From Phycisphaerae bacterium (GTDB taxonomy: Bacteria; Planctomycetota; Phycisphaerae; UBA1845; UTPLA1): 42,586 nt of DNA. The stretch is taken from the NCBI GenBank assembly GCA_023150615.1, contig JAKLKO010000027.1, positions 1-42,586 on the forward strand, given 5' to 3'. Below are positions 1-8,800 of this stretch, in pieces (within the stretch, counting starts at the first letter, position 1; each line of letters starts with the position of its first letter). The notes under the pieces were generated by a model. It was not told the DNA's origin. It did no database searches and worked only from the letters and a program-made list of their open reading frames with translations. The position numbers and the translations under genes are program-made.

Positions 1-226
1 CCCCGGTCACACCTTGCACGTCGGAGTCGAAACGGGCGTGCACGCATCGGGGCGGACGTTCTGGCCACGCGCGTTCCCCGCGTCGATTCGCCCCGCGCGG
101 ACCCGCAGACGCCGCGCGCGCGGACGCTCGCGCGATGCGCCGTAAGATCTCGCCGAATTTCGGAGGATTTCACGTGGCTGAAATCTCACCCCCGGAAAAA
201 CCCCGAGCCCAGTCCCGAACGAGACC
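1..226. other. Window edge, no gene recognised
   Basis: Downstream flank of the response regulator gene. Short open frames exist on both strands, but their arginine-rich translations look like out-of-frame GC-rich DNA. I see no RNA gene or repeat, and no convincing terminator hairpin. Confidence 0.5.
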
Positions 227-892
227 CTACGCCTGCACCAGCCCGTTCTGGATCGCGAACCGCGTCAGGTCCGAGTTGTTCCGCAGCCGCAGCTTCGCCA
301 AGAGCCGCAGCCGGTACGTGTCGATCGTCTTGACGCTCAGATGCAGGCGCTCCGCGATCTCATGATGGTTCCGACCTTCGGCCAGATCCCGCAGTACCTG
401 AAGCTCTCGGTCCGTCAGCACGCTCACCGGATTGTCGTTCGCCGCACCGGCCCGCTGCATCGCCTGCGCCGCGTCCGCCACCTCGCCACTGAGGTACTGC
501 TCACCGCACCGCACCGCGCGGATCGCCGCGGCCAGTTGCGCCGGCGCAGATTGCTTGACCACGTACCCGTTCGCGCCCGCATTCAACAGACGCACCGCGA
601 ACTGCGGGTCCGAGTGCATCGTCAGAATCAGGATCGGCACGTCGGGCCACGCCGCGCGGATGTGCTTCGTGGCGTCAATGCCGTCCATCCCCGGCATCGT
701 GATGTCGAGCACGATCACGTCCGGCACGTTGTCCCGCAACAGCCGGATCGCCTCCGCCCCGTCGCCCGCCTCCGACTGCACGCGGATGTTCGGCGTGTCT
801 TCGAGCAAGCGACGAAGGCCCGCGCGGACCAGCGCGTGGTCATCGACCAGCATGACCGATATCGTTTCGTTTTCGAGCGCAGCAGCGTTCAT
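227..892 (-). CDS. NarL/LuxR-family two-component response regulator
   Basis: A 221-residue cytoplasmic response regulator. The receiver domain (about 10-125) has the acidic pair D17/D18, phospho-acceptor D63 in [11 protein letters not shown], the switch T91 and K113. A LuxR-type helix-turn-helix follows near residues 157-200, with the [13 protein letters not shown] and VKTIDTYR signatures. The frame is open upstream to 1015, but that part is arginine-rich and poor, so I start at the ATG whose product runs straight into the receiver domain. No partner histidine kinase lies in the window, so the stimulus is unknown. It is divergent from the selenoprotein gene, with 167 bp between the starts. 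The family assignment is solid; the target genes cannot be inferred. Confidence 0.93.
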   Translation of the reverse strand: MNAAALENETISVMLVDDHALVRAGLRRLLEDTPNIRVQSEAGDGAEAIRLLRDNVPDVIVLDITMPGMDGIDATKHIRAAWPDVPILILTMHSDPQFAVRLLNAGANGYVVKQSAPAQLAAAIRAVRCGEQYLSGEVADAAQAMQRAGAANDNPVSVLTDRELQVLRDLAEGRNHHEIAERLHLSVKTIDTYRLRLLAKLRLRNNSDLTRFAIQNGLVQA

Positions 893-1059
893 TGTGGAAT
901 CTCGATTCCTTCCGCGGCCGACGCTCCCCCTGCGGCCGATCCGGTCTATCATACCGCACCCGGCGCTCGGGACGTCAACGCCGGTCGGAGCGTCGAGACC
1001 CGGCGCTTGGCGCATCGCCTCGTCGGGGTATCATTCCGCCACGAGCTGGAGACATTCCC

Positions 1060-1572
1060 ATGTCCAATCGACACGTGATGCTGGTCGGGTTGCTGGCCGG
1101 CGCAGGGCTGCTCGCGGGCTGCCGCCTCGGGACCGGCGTTCGAGAGCGCCTCGCCGGCAAGGAAGCGCCGGACTTCACGCTGAAGAGCCTCGATGGCGCG
1201 AGCGTCCGCCTGTCGAGCTTCCGCGGTAAACCGGTCATGCTCGCCTACTGGGCCGTCGGCTGACCGCCCTGCCGTGTGGAGGCTCCACACATCACGAAGC
1301 TTCATGAAAAGTACAAGGACCGCGGCCTTGTCGTCCTGGCGGTCAATGCCTGGGACGAGGATGAGGAGACCATTCGCTCGTTCATGAAGAGCAAGAAGCT
1401 GGCGCACCCCGTGCTTCTGAACGGTCGTTCGACATACTACGAGGTCTACCGCAGCCGCGGCGTGCCGAAGACGTACTGGATCGACCGCGAGGGCAAGGTC
1501 GTCGGCTCGCATCTCGGCTTCTCTCCGGGCGATGAGAAGGAATTCGAGAAGATGATTGAATCGCTGCTCTGA
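1060..1572 (+). CDS. TlpA-like thioredoxin-fold lipoprotein, predicted selenoprotein (Sec68)
   Basis: Read through TGA at 1261-1263, this frame encodes 170 residues. It begins with a lipoprotein signal ending in LLAGC, then the peroxiredoxin/TlpA entry [11 protein letters not shown], then the redox site WAVG-[TGA]-PPCRVEAP. Family members normally have WATWCxPCRxExP here, so TGA sits exactly on the first catalytic cysteine and C71 is the resolving cysteine. Downstream the thioredoxin fold continues in the same frame, including the cis-Pro loop [21 protein letters not shown]-type ribosome site precedes the ATG at 1060. The expected role is an exported thiol/selenol oxidoreductase anchored to a membrane. 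A conventional gene caller would cut this into a 67-residue stub and a 98-residue fragment. The alternative is a nonsense mutation or sequencing error, which the hairpin after the TGA makes unlikely. Confidence 0.82.
1274..1290 (+). promoter_or_regulatory. Candidate bacterial SECIS hairpin
   Basis: A perfect 7-bp stem (1274-1280 with 1284-1290) closes a GGC loop at 1281-1283. It starts 10 nt after the in-frame TGA. As I recall the bacterial SECIS consensus, it requires a short apical loop with a G in its first two positions, placed 16-37 nt after UGA. Here the loop lies 17 nt after the UGA and begins GG. The 17-nt size resembles the minimal upper hairpin of E. coli fdhF. It overlaps codons for the conserved residues after C71. 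Confidence 0.75.
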
Positions 1573-1595
1573 ACCCGCAGGCGACCAACGCAATC

Positions 1596-1626
1596 GGGGC
1601 CTCGATCCTCCGAAGATCGAGGCCCC
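1596..1626. terminator. Bidirectional intrinsic terminator-like hairpin
   Basis: A perfect 12-bp inverted repeat (1596-1607 and 1615-1626) with a 7-nt loop lies between the convergent ends of the selenoprotein gene (1572) and the protease gene (1658). A short T-rich stretch (gtgatttt) follows on the plus strand. The U-tract is weak, so termination efficiency is uncertain, but placement and stem strength are typical. Confidence 0.75.
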
Positions 1627-1657
1627 GTGATTTTCAATCCAGCTCGGTCGAAGCGAA

Positions 1658-2836
1658 TCAGGCCGCGCGGCGAATGCGTCGAACGCGCGTCTGTCGGATC
1701 GTCCCACCGATCAGTCCCGCGAACATCGAGAACAGGATCGGGAAGCCGATCCCGCCGCACATGTCGCCGGACGGCGATGAAGGACGGGACGGAACACTCG
1801 GAGTGGTCGGCGTCGTCGGATTCGTCGGTTGCGTCGGATTCGTCGGCGGATTGGTCGAACCGCCGGTCCCGCCGCCGACCCACTGCATGATCAAGTCGCG
1901 GTTGGAAGAGATCAGCCGCGGACCGCCGTTCGTCGTGCTGCCGCCGAAGGCGTGGATGGCGACCACGCGCCGCGATCCGGTCGCGCCGTCGAACACCCAC
2001 ACCGGGCCGCCGCTGTTGCCGCCCGAGCTGTCGGCCGTGTACCGCACAACCCGCGACTCGACCGCGGCCACGCTGCTGTACGAGTGCCACAGCGCCATCG
2101 TGTTCGTATCGCTGCCCACCTGGCCCGGGTAGCCTGCGAGGTTCACGGAACTCGGCGACTCGTCGAAGACCAGCGGCATGTAGGTGGAGATGCCCGCGAA
2201 CGGCTCGCTGAGGATGACCGCCGCGTAGTCATATTCCGAGCTTTCCGTGCTCGCGTATTGCGTGTTCGTCCGCAGGTCCCGCGACGTCTGGCTGCCGTAC
2301 GGCCGCGTGACCGGTCCGCCGGCATAGTCCTGGCGCTGGCCCGGCGTCACGGTGATCTCCCGCGCGAAGCCGCCATCGCTCGCCCCGAAGACCATGTGCC
2401 CGTTGGTAAGCACGGTCCGCGGACCGACGAGGAAACCCGTCCCGCGGTAGCCGTTGCCGTTGGCCGCGACCATCGACAGGTGGCAGATCGCCCGCCACGG
2501 AAACTCCGTTGTATTGGTGACCCGCCTGCGGTCGTCGGTCCCGATGACGCTCTTTGGTGCGCCCGCGTCGAAGCGATACAGCCCGTCGTCCGAGAGGAAC
2601 GGCTCGCGGACCGGCAGGACCGGCTGGAGGTTCGCATCGACGACGTACGACTGCGGCGCGTTCTTGTCGACCGACTCCATCCAACCGGCCGAGGCCGTCA
2701 GGAGGAGCTGCGCCTCCTCGATCGTGAGGTCACGCAATTCCGGCTGGATCATCCGCAGCCGAACGCGGCGAACGCCGTCCGCGCCCACATCGTCAAACTC
2801 CTGCCATTCATAGACGACGTTTTCGATCACCTGCAC
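1658..2836 (-). CDS. Trypsin/V8-like (S1 family) serine protease with C-terminal membrane anchor, signal peptide cut off by in-frame TAG
   Basis: A chymotrypsin-fold protease. From the GTG at 2836 the triad is H147 in LTNGHMVF, D203 in SEYDYAAVIL and S275 in GGNSGGPVW, in the style of glutamyl endopeptidases. A Pro/Thr-rich linker (about 315-345) leads to a hydrophobic segment and a basic tail (RVRRIRRAA), which suggests an anchored or sorted exoprotein. As read from 2836 it has no export signal. Plausible coding sequence in the same frame continues upstream to a TAG at 2945-2947, and beyond it lies a perfect signal peptide starting at 3082. The intended gene is therefore probably 1658-3082, interrupted once. 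The catalytic domain is intact. The functional start is uncertain. Confidence 0.8.
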   Translation of the reverse strand: MQVIENVVYEWQEFDDVGADGVRRVRLRMIQPELRDLTIEEAQLLLTASAGWMESVDKNAPQSYVVDANLQPVLPVREPFLSDDGLYRFDAGAPKSVIGTDDRRRVTNTTEFPWRAICHLSMVAANGNGYRGTGFLVGPRTVLTNGHMVFGASDGGFAREITVTPGQRQDYAGGPVTRPYGSQTSRDLRTNTQYASTESSEYDYAAVILSEPFAGISTYMPLVFDESPSSVNLAGYPGQVGSDTNTMALWHSYSSVAAVESRVVRYTADSSGGNSGGPVWVFDGATGSRRVVAIHAFGGSTTNGGPRLISSNRDLIMQWVGGGTGGSTNPPTNPTQPTNPTTPTTPSVPSRPSSPSGDMCGGIGFPILFSMFAGLIGGTIRQTRVRRIRRAA

Positions 2837-2944
2837 GACCGTCCGCGCCGGCCGCTCATCGACGCCCGCCTTCTCGCTCCAGTCCCTGAGCGACAGTTCG
2901 GAAAGCGGAATCAGGCGATCGGCAACGTGCGCGCCGAGTTCACT

Positions 2945-3082
2945 CTACGCAACCTGTGGAAGCTGGCCGAACGTCCGGCCCGCCAGCAGAAAGCTGATGG
3001 CCAGCGCCAGTACCGCGATCAGCAGGCTGTTCGAGCGCTCCCCCGTGCTGCGTCGCTTCGTCGTCTTCGAATTCTGTGTCAT
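2945..3082 (-). pseudogene. Detached signal-peptide leader of the S1 protease (amber-interrupted 5' end)
   Basis: A 45-codon frame with a strong AAAGGAG ribosome site at 3091-3097, 8 nt before its ATG. It encodes a basic N-terminus, a hydrophobic core (SLLIAVLALAISFLLAG) and a probable cleavage region, then stops at TAG 2945-2947. The reading frame is the same as that of the protease downstream. The 36 codons between the TAG and the GTG at 2836 also read as sensible protein (for example LSLRDWSEKAGVDERP). The simplest reading is one gene with a premature amber codon. Suppression, or a sequencing error from CAG, TGG, AAG, GAG, TCG or TAC/TAT, cannot be separated from a real mutation here. Confidence 0.7.
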
Positions 3083-3295
3083 GGCCCGTTCTCCTTTCGT
3101 CCATTGCCGGGCTTGCGAGTCGAGCACCGGCGTCAACCGGAGTACCCGCCCGACGATCGCATCTGTCACCGATCCCGAAGAAATCCGACCGCGGCGCCCC
3201 GCCTTGTATTTCTGCCACGGATTCCCGGTTTTTCCTGACAGAGGCTCAATGGCCTCGTGTACGACCCTTGGCGGGGCGAGAGGGAGGCGTGCGAC

Positions 3296-4018
3296 ATGGC
3301 ACGATTGCAGCGAACGCATGCGGCGAACCGGACGCACGTGCGAACTCCGAACGCCGGAAACGGTGGTCGCGATCGGCTTGCGCCCAGAACGCGTTGCGGC
3401 ACGATCGGTCCGAACGATCGGCCGCGCGAAACGGCGATCGGCGAGGACACCCGGGTCAGCCTGCTGCTGCGTCTCCGCGATCGCGACGACCGATCCGCGT
3501 GGACCGATTTCGACGCGACGTATCGGCCGCTCGTGTGGCGCTACGCGCGGGCGCGCGGACTGGACGCGAACACGGCGGACGATGTCACGCAACTGGTGAT
3601 GGCGGCCGTCGTCCGCGGCATCTGCTCATTCGATTACGACCCATCGCGCGGTCGCTTTCAGGGTTGGCTGCGGACGATTGCCAACAACCTCGTGCGCCGG
3701 ATGCGGCGACACGCCGAGCCGCTTCCCGCCGGGACTCGACTCGCGCAGCCGTGTGCGCGCGACGTTGCGCCCGACGCGGCCTGCGAGGCGGCGCTGCAAC
3801 GAGAGCGACTGCGGGCCGCCCTTGCACGAGTCCGGCGGGAAGTGGAAGATCATACGTATCTGGCGTTCGAACGGTACGTACTCGAAGAGCAGCCGGTCGA
3901 ACGCGTATGCGCCGGCCTGCAACTCACGGCGAACCAGGTCTACAAGGCCAAGTGGCGCATCCTGCGAATGCTGCAGGAGCAGTTCGGCGAACGCGGTTCC
4001 TGCGAGGTCCGACGATGA
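3296..4018 (+). CDS. ECF-type RNA polymerase sigma factor (planctomycete kinase-linked group)
   Basis: A 240-residue sigma-70-like factor. Region 2 is recognisable in WTDFDATYRPLVWRYARARG, followed by the DDVTQLV and GRFQGWLRTIANN motifs. The C-terminal region 4 helix-turn-helix is VERVCAGLQLTANQVYKAKWR. The ATG at 3296 is preceded by AGGGAGG with ideal spacing; the frame also stays open to 3257 without a better site. Its stop overlaps the kinase start (ATGA), so the two are co-translated. In planctomycetes such sigma factors are often encoded beside a Ser/Thr kinase, which suggests phosphorylation-controlled sigma activity. That link is inferred from context. Confidence 0.88.
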   Translation: MARLQRTHAANRTHVRTPNAGNGGRDRLAPRTRCGTIGPNDRPRETAIGEDTRVSLLLRLRDRDDRSAWTDFDATYRPLVWRYARARGLDANTADDVTQLVMAAVVRGICSFDYDPSRGRFQGWLRTIANNLVRRMRRHAEPLPAGTRLAQPCARDVAPDAACEAALQRERLRAALARVRREVEDHTYLAFERYVLEEQPVERVCAGLQLTANQVYKAKWRILRMLQEQFGERGSCEVRR

Positions 4019-5754
4019 ATGTCTGCCCGGACGACGAACGACTGTTGCGCTATCACGCACAGGAACTTCCTCGCCCGGAGTCGGACTGGATTCGACAGCA
4101 CGTCGACGCCTGCGCGCGGTGCGCCGACCAACTGGCGTCGGCGATCAAGCGCGAGGAACAGCTCGTGTCCCGACTGCGCGACGCCGTTCGGAACGGGCGC
4201 AGTGTCCCGGAGGCATCGCCGGGCCACGCCGCGCCGGGCTCGCGCGCCGACGCGTCGCCGCCCCCGATCATCCCCGAATACGACCTGTTGAAGCGGATCG
4301 GATCGGGCGGCTTCGGGCACGTCTGGCTGGCGAAGCACCGGCTCACCGGGCTGCTACACGCCGTCAAGATCATCTCCCGCGCGGGCGGCGCGCAGGGCGA
4401 CGCGGCGCAACTCGAACTGGAGGGCATCCGCCGCGTCAAGGAGCGGATCGCCGGACATCCGCACCTCATTCCCATCGAACACGTCGGGCAGACGGACGCG
4501 AGCCTCTACTACGTCATGCCGCTGGCGGACGATGCGCGCGGCTCAGGGGTCTACACACCGGACGGCTACGAGCCCATGACGCTCAGTGACGAACTGCGCC
4601 GTCGCGGACCGCTGCCGGTCGACGAGGCCATTGCGATCACGCGGGCCGTGCTCAGCGGCCTTGAGTGCCTGCACACGGCCGGACTGCTGCACCGCGACGT
4701 GAAGCCGGCAAACGTCTTTCGCTGCGCCGGCCGCTGGCAACTCGGCGACACGGGCCTGGTGGCGCGTCACGGACGACTGGAAAACCGCGCCGGCACGCCG
4801 CTCTATGCGCCGGCGGAAGGCGTGGTCGAACGCAGCGGCGACCTTTATTGCACCGGCACGATGCTGGCCGAGCTCGTCAGCGGGCGCACGCCGCGCACAG
4901 GCGTCGATCCGTTCGCGGTCCGCGCATCGGCCGGAAGCCGCGCGCCGAAGGACGTGGCGTCGGTGATCGCGCGGGCCTGCGATCCGGACCCCGCGCGGCG
5001 CTTCCAGACCGCCGCGGAGATGTCCGCTTGTCTCTCGCCCGGGCGGCCCTGGCGCGTTTCACCGTACTGGCTCGTCGCCGCCGCGCTGCTGGCGAGCGTG
5101 GCCTGGCTTCGATTCGCCGGGGTGTCGCCGCGCGAGTCGGTCCATCGCCCGGACTCGTCCGCGCGGACCGACCATCCTGCCGCGCCGGAGTTGATGGTCG
5201 AATGGTCGCCGTCGCCGCACTCGACGGCGCGCGGACCTCTCGACGAATTCGCATTGCCGCTTCGGACCGGCAACGTCCTGTATCTTCGCGGGCGCCTGCC
5301 CGAGGCGTCGTACCCGTACGTCTTCCTGCTCAGCGCCGCGGAGCCGCCGCAGTGTCTGTATCCCGACGAGGACCGGTCGGTCGAGCCGGTGGCGGAATTC
5401 GTCAGCCCCATCCCGCAACCGGAGCACGGACCTCGCACGAGCGGCTGGGAGCTGGAGAATCCGCCCGGCACCAAGGTGGTGCTGATGGTGGTGCTCGACG
5501 AACCGGTGGCCGACGTCTCGACGCTGTCGTCGGAGTTGGCCCGCGTCGGCGTGCCGCAACTCGATGCACGCACAATGTGGGTCGGCGATCCGGAACGGCC
5601 GCAGGTGATCGGGCGTCGCGATCGCGGCGTGCGAAAGGTGCCGACGTCCGCCGCGCCATCGCTGCTGGACTCGATCGGCGGGACGATCAGGAACCGGATC
5701 CGCTCGGCACGGATGATCGCCTTCCCGCATGTCGATACACGCGAGACCCGGTAG
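4015..5754 (+). CDS. Transmembrane Ser/Thr protein kinase with N-terminal anti-sigma-like zinc finger
   Basis: A 579-residue Hanks-type kinase. The N-terminus has H29-x3-C33-x2-C36, the signature of zinc-binding anti-sigma domains. The kinase domain (about 88-340) has the glycine loop GSGGFGHVW, ATP-binding K118 in HAVKII, the catalytic loop HRDVKPAN with D228, DTG in place of DFG at 245-247, and YAPAEG in place of APE. One membrane helix lies near 350-370 (YWLVAAALLASVAWL). About 210 residues follow, presumably outside the membrane, with no domain I recognise. Fusion of an anti-sigma finger and a kinase, overlapping a sigma gene by 4 bp, points to one signalling unit: the finger may hold the sigma factor and the kinase may modify it. 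Confidence 0.9.
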   Translation: MNVCPDDERLLRYHAQELPRPESDWIRQHVDACARCADQLASAIKREEQLVSRLRDAVRNGRSVPEASPGHAAPGSRADASPPPIIPEYDLLKRIGSGGFGHVWLAKHRLTGLLHAVKIISRAGGAQGDAAQLELEGIRRVKERIAGHPHLIPIEHVGQTDASLYYVMPLADDARGSGVYTPDGYEPMTLSDELRRRGPLPVDEAIAITRAVLSGLECLHTAGLLHRDVKPANVFRCAGRWQLGDTGLVARHGRLENRAGTPLYAPAEGVVERSGDLYCTGTMLAELVSGRTPRTGVDPFAVRASAGSRAPKDVASVIARACDPDPARRFQTAAEMSACLSPGRPWRVSPYWLVAAALLASVAWLRFAGVSPRESVHRPDSSARTDHPAAPELMVEWSPSPHSTARGPLDEFALPLRTGNVLYLRGRLPEASYPYVFLLSAAEPPQCLYPDEDRSVEPVAEFVSPIPQPEHGPRTSGWELENPPGTKVVLMVVLDEPVADVSTLSSELARVGVPQLDARTMWVGDPERPQVIGRRDRGVRKVPTSAAPSLLDSIGGTIRNRIRSARMIAFPHVDTRETR

Positions 5755-5851
5755 GCGAGAGGGACACTGACCGGGCGACTCTGGTCATCCGAATTCTCGC
5801 GCAATTCGCGGTCCGTCCGGTACACTGGGACGATCTCGTCCGGATGAGTCG

Positions 5852-8800
5852 ATGTCCCGGCTGCTGGAATTCCGGCTGACGATCTTCTGCGGGGCGGTCG
5901 CCGCGTTAGGCGGCCTGCCCGGGCGCGCTTCGCCGCCGAGTGCGACGACGAACAGCGCCGCGACAACCCGCGAATCCGCACCCACGTCCGGCCCGACTTC
6001 CCCATCGGCGGAAGCGGACGACGGGGCCGCCGAACTCCAGCGATTCATTGCCGAACTGAACGCACCGACGGTCGACGCAGTGCTTCAAGCGCTCGCGCCG
6101 ATCCCGACCCTGGCCGAGGTCCGCGATGCGATTGCACATCCGGAGCGGTTTCCGAAGCCGCCGGAGATGTCCGACGCGCACGCGAAGCAACTGACCGAAT
6201 GGCTGGACCGCATCGACGTTCTTCGCAAGCAGAGCCTGGAGGCGCCCGACGAGGCCGCTCAACGGGCGGCGCTCGACGAGGCGATCACGCTGTCGGATCG
6301 CATCGTTGAACGGATGGCCCGCGCTGGTTCGGAGTTTTCACCTCACGATGTGGCCGATGCGCGGGCGTTTTCCGCGCGATTCAGAATTCTCCGATCGCTG
6401 CCGCAGACGGCGCGGCGTGAAATCGCAAGCGCCGAGGCGCTGCGCGGCCGCGTGATGGAATTGTATCGAGCCGGTCAGTATATCGAGTCGCGACGTCTTG
6501 CGTTTCAGCAGGTGGAGATTTTCGCGCGGCGGCTCTCGAAAGACGATGCGTACACGGACAGAGCGTGTCAGAACCTGGCGGCGATGCTGTTTTACAGCGG
6601 TGAGTACTCGGCGTCGATCGGGGTGTGCGGCGCGGCGATCATGAGCTGCCGACGCCTGCTGGGCGACGCGCATCCCGATGTGTACTCGATCGCCGGCGTC
6701 ATGGGCGAGGCCCTCCGCGCACGGGGAGACTACGCCGCCGCCGAGGCGATTCAGCGCAAGGCCGCGCTCATGCGCATGATGTTGCGCGGACCGCAGCATC
6801 GCGACGTCGCCATCAGCCTCAACAATCTCTCGCTCGTGCTTCAGGACGCGGGGGACGCGGCCGGCGCCGAGCCGTTCGCGCGCGAAGCGCTGCGCCAGTT
6901 TCGCGCGCTCGCCGGCAACGACGATCCGCTCGTCGCAACCGCGCTGAATAACGTCGCGGCGATCCTTCGCGACCGCGGGGACTTCACGGCGGCCGAGCCG
7001 CTGGCGCGCGAGTCCATCGAGCTGCATCGGCGGATGCTCGGCCCCGACCATCCGAGCGCCGCCATCGCCGTGCACAACCTGGCGCAACTGCTCTCGACGA
7101 AGGGCGACCACGAGGCGGCCGAACCCCTGTACCGTGAGGCACTCGCGGCGACGCGCCGCCAGATGGGCGCCGATCATCCTTACGTCGGGTTCCGACTGAA
7201 CAACCTGGCCTCCGTGCTCGCCGAGATGGGCGACGATGTCGAAGCGGAGCGACTGAGCCGCGAGGCGCTCGATCTCTTTCGCAAGCGCTTCGGTAACGAA
7301 CACCGCCACGTCGCGGCGAGCCTGTACACCCTGTCACAGTTGCAGCTTCGACAGGGAAGGTACGCCGACGCCGAGACGTCCATCCGCGAAGCGATGGCCG
7401 TTCTTCAGAAGCAGGTCGGCGACCGCCATCCGAGCTTCGCCGTCATGCTGGGGCAACTCGCCGAGACGCTTTTGAAGTCCGGCCGCCTGGCGGATGCGGA
7501 AACGAGCGCGCGGCGCGCGGCGGCTCTCTCCGGATCGCTGCTGGGTGGCAGCCATCCGGACGCCGTCGCAAACCTCGGGACGCTGATGGAAGCGCAGGTG
7601 GCGCGCGGCGACTACGTCGCGGCCGTCGCGACCGCGATTGACGCCGCCAAGTGCTTTCAGGCCGCGCGGCTTCGCGCTGGGAGCGGCGGATTCGATCGCA
7701 CCGCGTTCTCCGCGCGGTATTCCCCGTACGAGCGCTGCGCGACGGTTTTGCTGCGAAACGGCCGCGGCGCCGAGGCGTGGCAGTGTCTGGAAGAGGGTTT
7801 CGCGCGCGGTCTGCTGGACGCCGTGGCGGCGCGACGCACACGGCCACTGACCTCGGACGAGCGCGAACGCGAGGATACGCTCCTCGGTCGACTCGCGCGT
7901 CTGGACGAGCGCATCGCGAGCCTGACGCCCGGACCTGCTGAAACAAGCCCGGGGAAGGGTCGATCCGGAACGGACGCACTGCGGACGTCGCTGCGGCGCG
8001 AGCGTGACGCCCGAGTGACGGAACTGGCCGCGTTCGAGCGATCGATCGAAGAAAAGTACGGCGCGGCGGCCGGCGACGTCTACGAGCTGCCGCGGGTGCA
8101 GGCGGCCATGCAGCCGGACGCCGCACTCGTCGCCTGGGTCGATCTGCAACGGGTCATGCCGCGCGTCGAGGCGGGCGAAGAACACTGGGCGTGCGTCGTC
8201 CGCTCCTCGGGCGCGCCGCATTGGGTCGCGTTGCCTGGCACCGGCCCGACAGGTGCGTGGTCCGACGCGGACGCGTCGCTGCCGGCGCGCGTTCGACGGG
8301 CGCTTTCATCGCGCGACAGCGACACGCAAACGCTGCGATCGTTGAGCGCCGAGTTGCACCGTCAGCGAATCGCGCCCATCGAGGCGGCGCTCGCGTCGGA
8401 TTCAAGTCTGCCGCCGGTGCGTCGGCTGATGGTCATACCCGTCGGGACGATGGCCGGGATTCCGATCGACGCCCTGACGGATCGCTACACCGTCAGCTAT
8501 TCGCCGAGCGCGACGATCTTCGCGTGGCTCGCCGAGCGACCGCGCCACGTCCCGGCGACGCCGTCCGTTGCAACAGCAGGACCGACGCTGCTGGCCGTGG
8601 GGGATCCCTCGCTGGCGCGGCCCGGTCACGCGGCCGACTCGCGGGCCGAGTTCGCGCCGCTTCCGGCGACACGCGTCGAAGTACAGCGTATCGCCGCGCT
8701 TTTTCCCGGCGCGGCGGCGGAGATTCTCGTCGGCGACGCGGCGAGTGAGCCGCGGCTCGACGCGCTTTCGACGGCCGGAAAATTAACGGCGTTTCGCTAC

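Noticed and set aside
1800..1870. GTCGGATTCGTCGG-like tandem repeats
   Set aside because: They are the codons of the Pro/Thr-rich linker in the S1 protease, not an independent repeat element.
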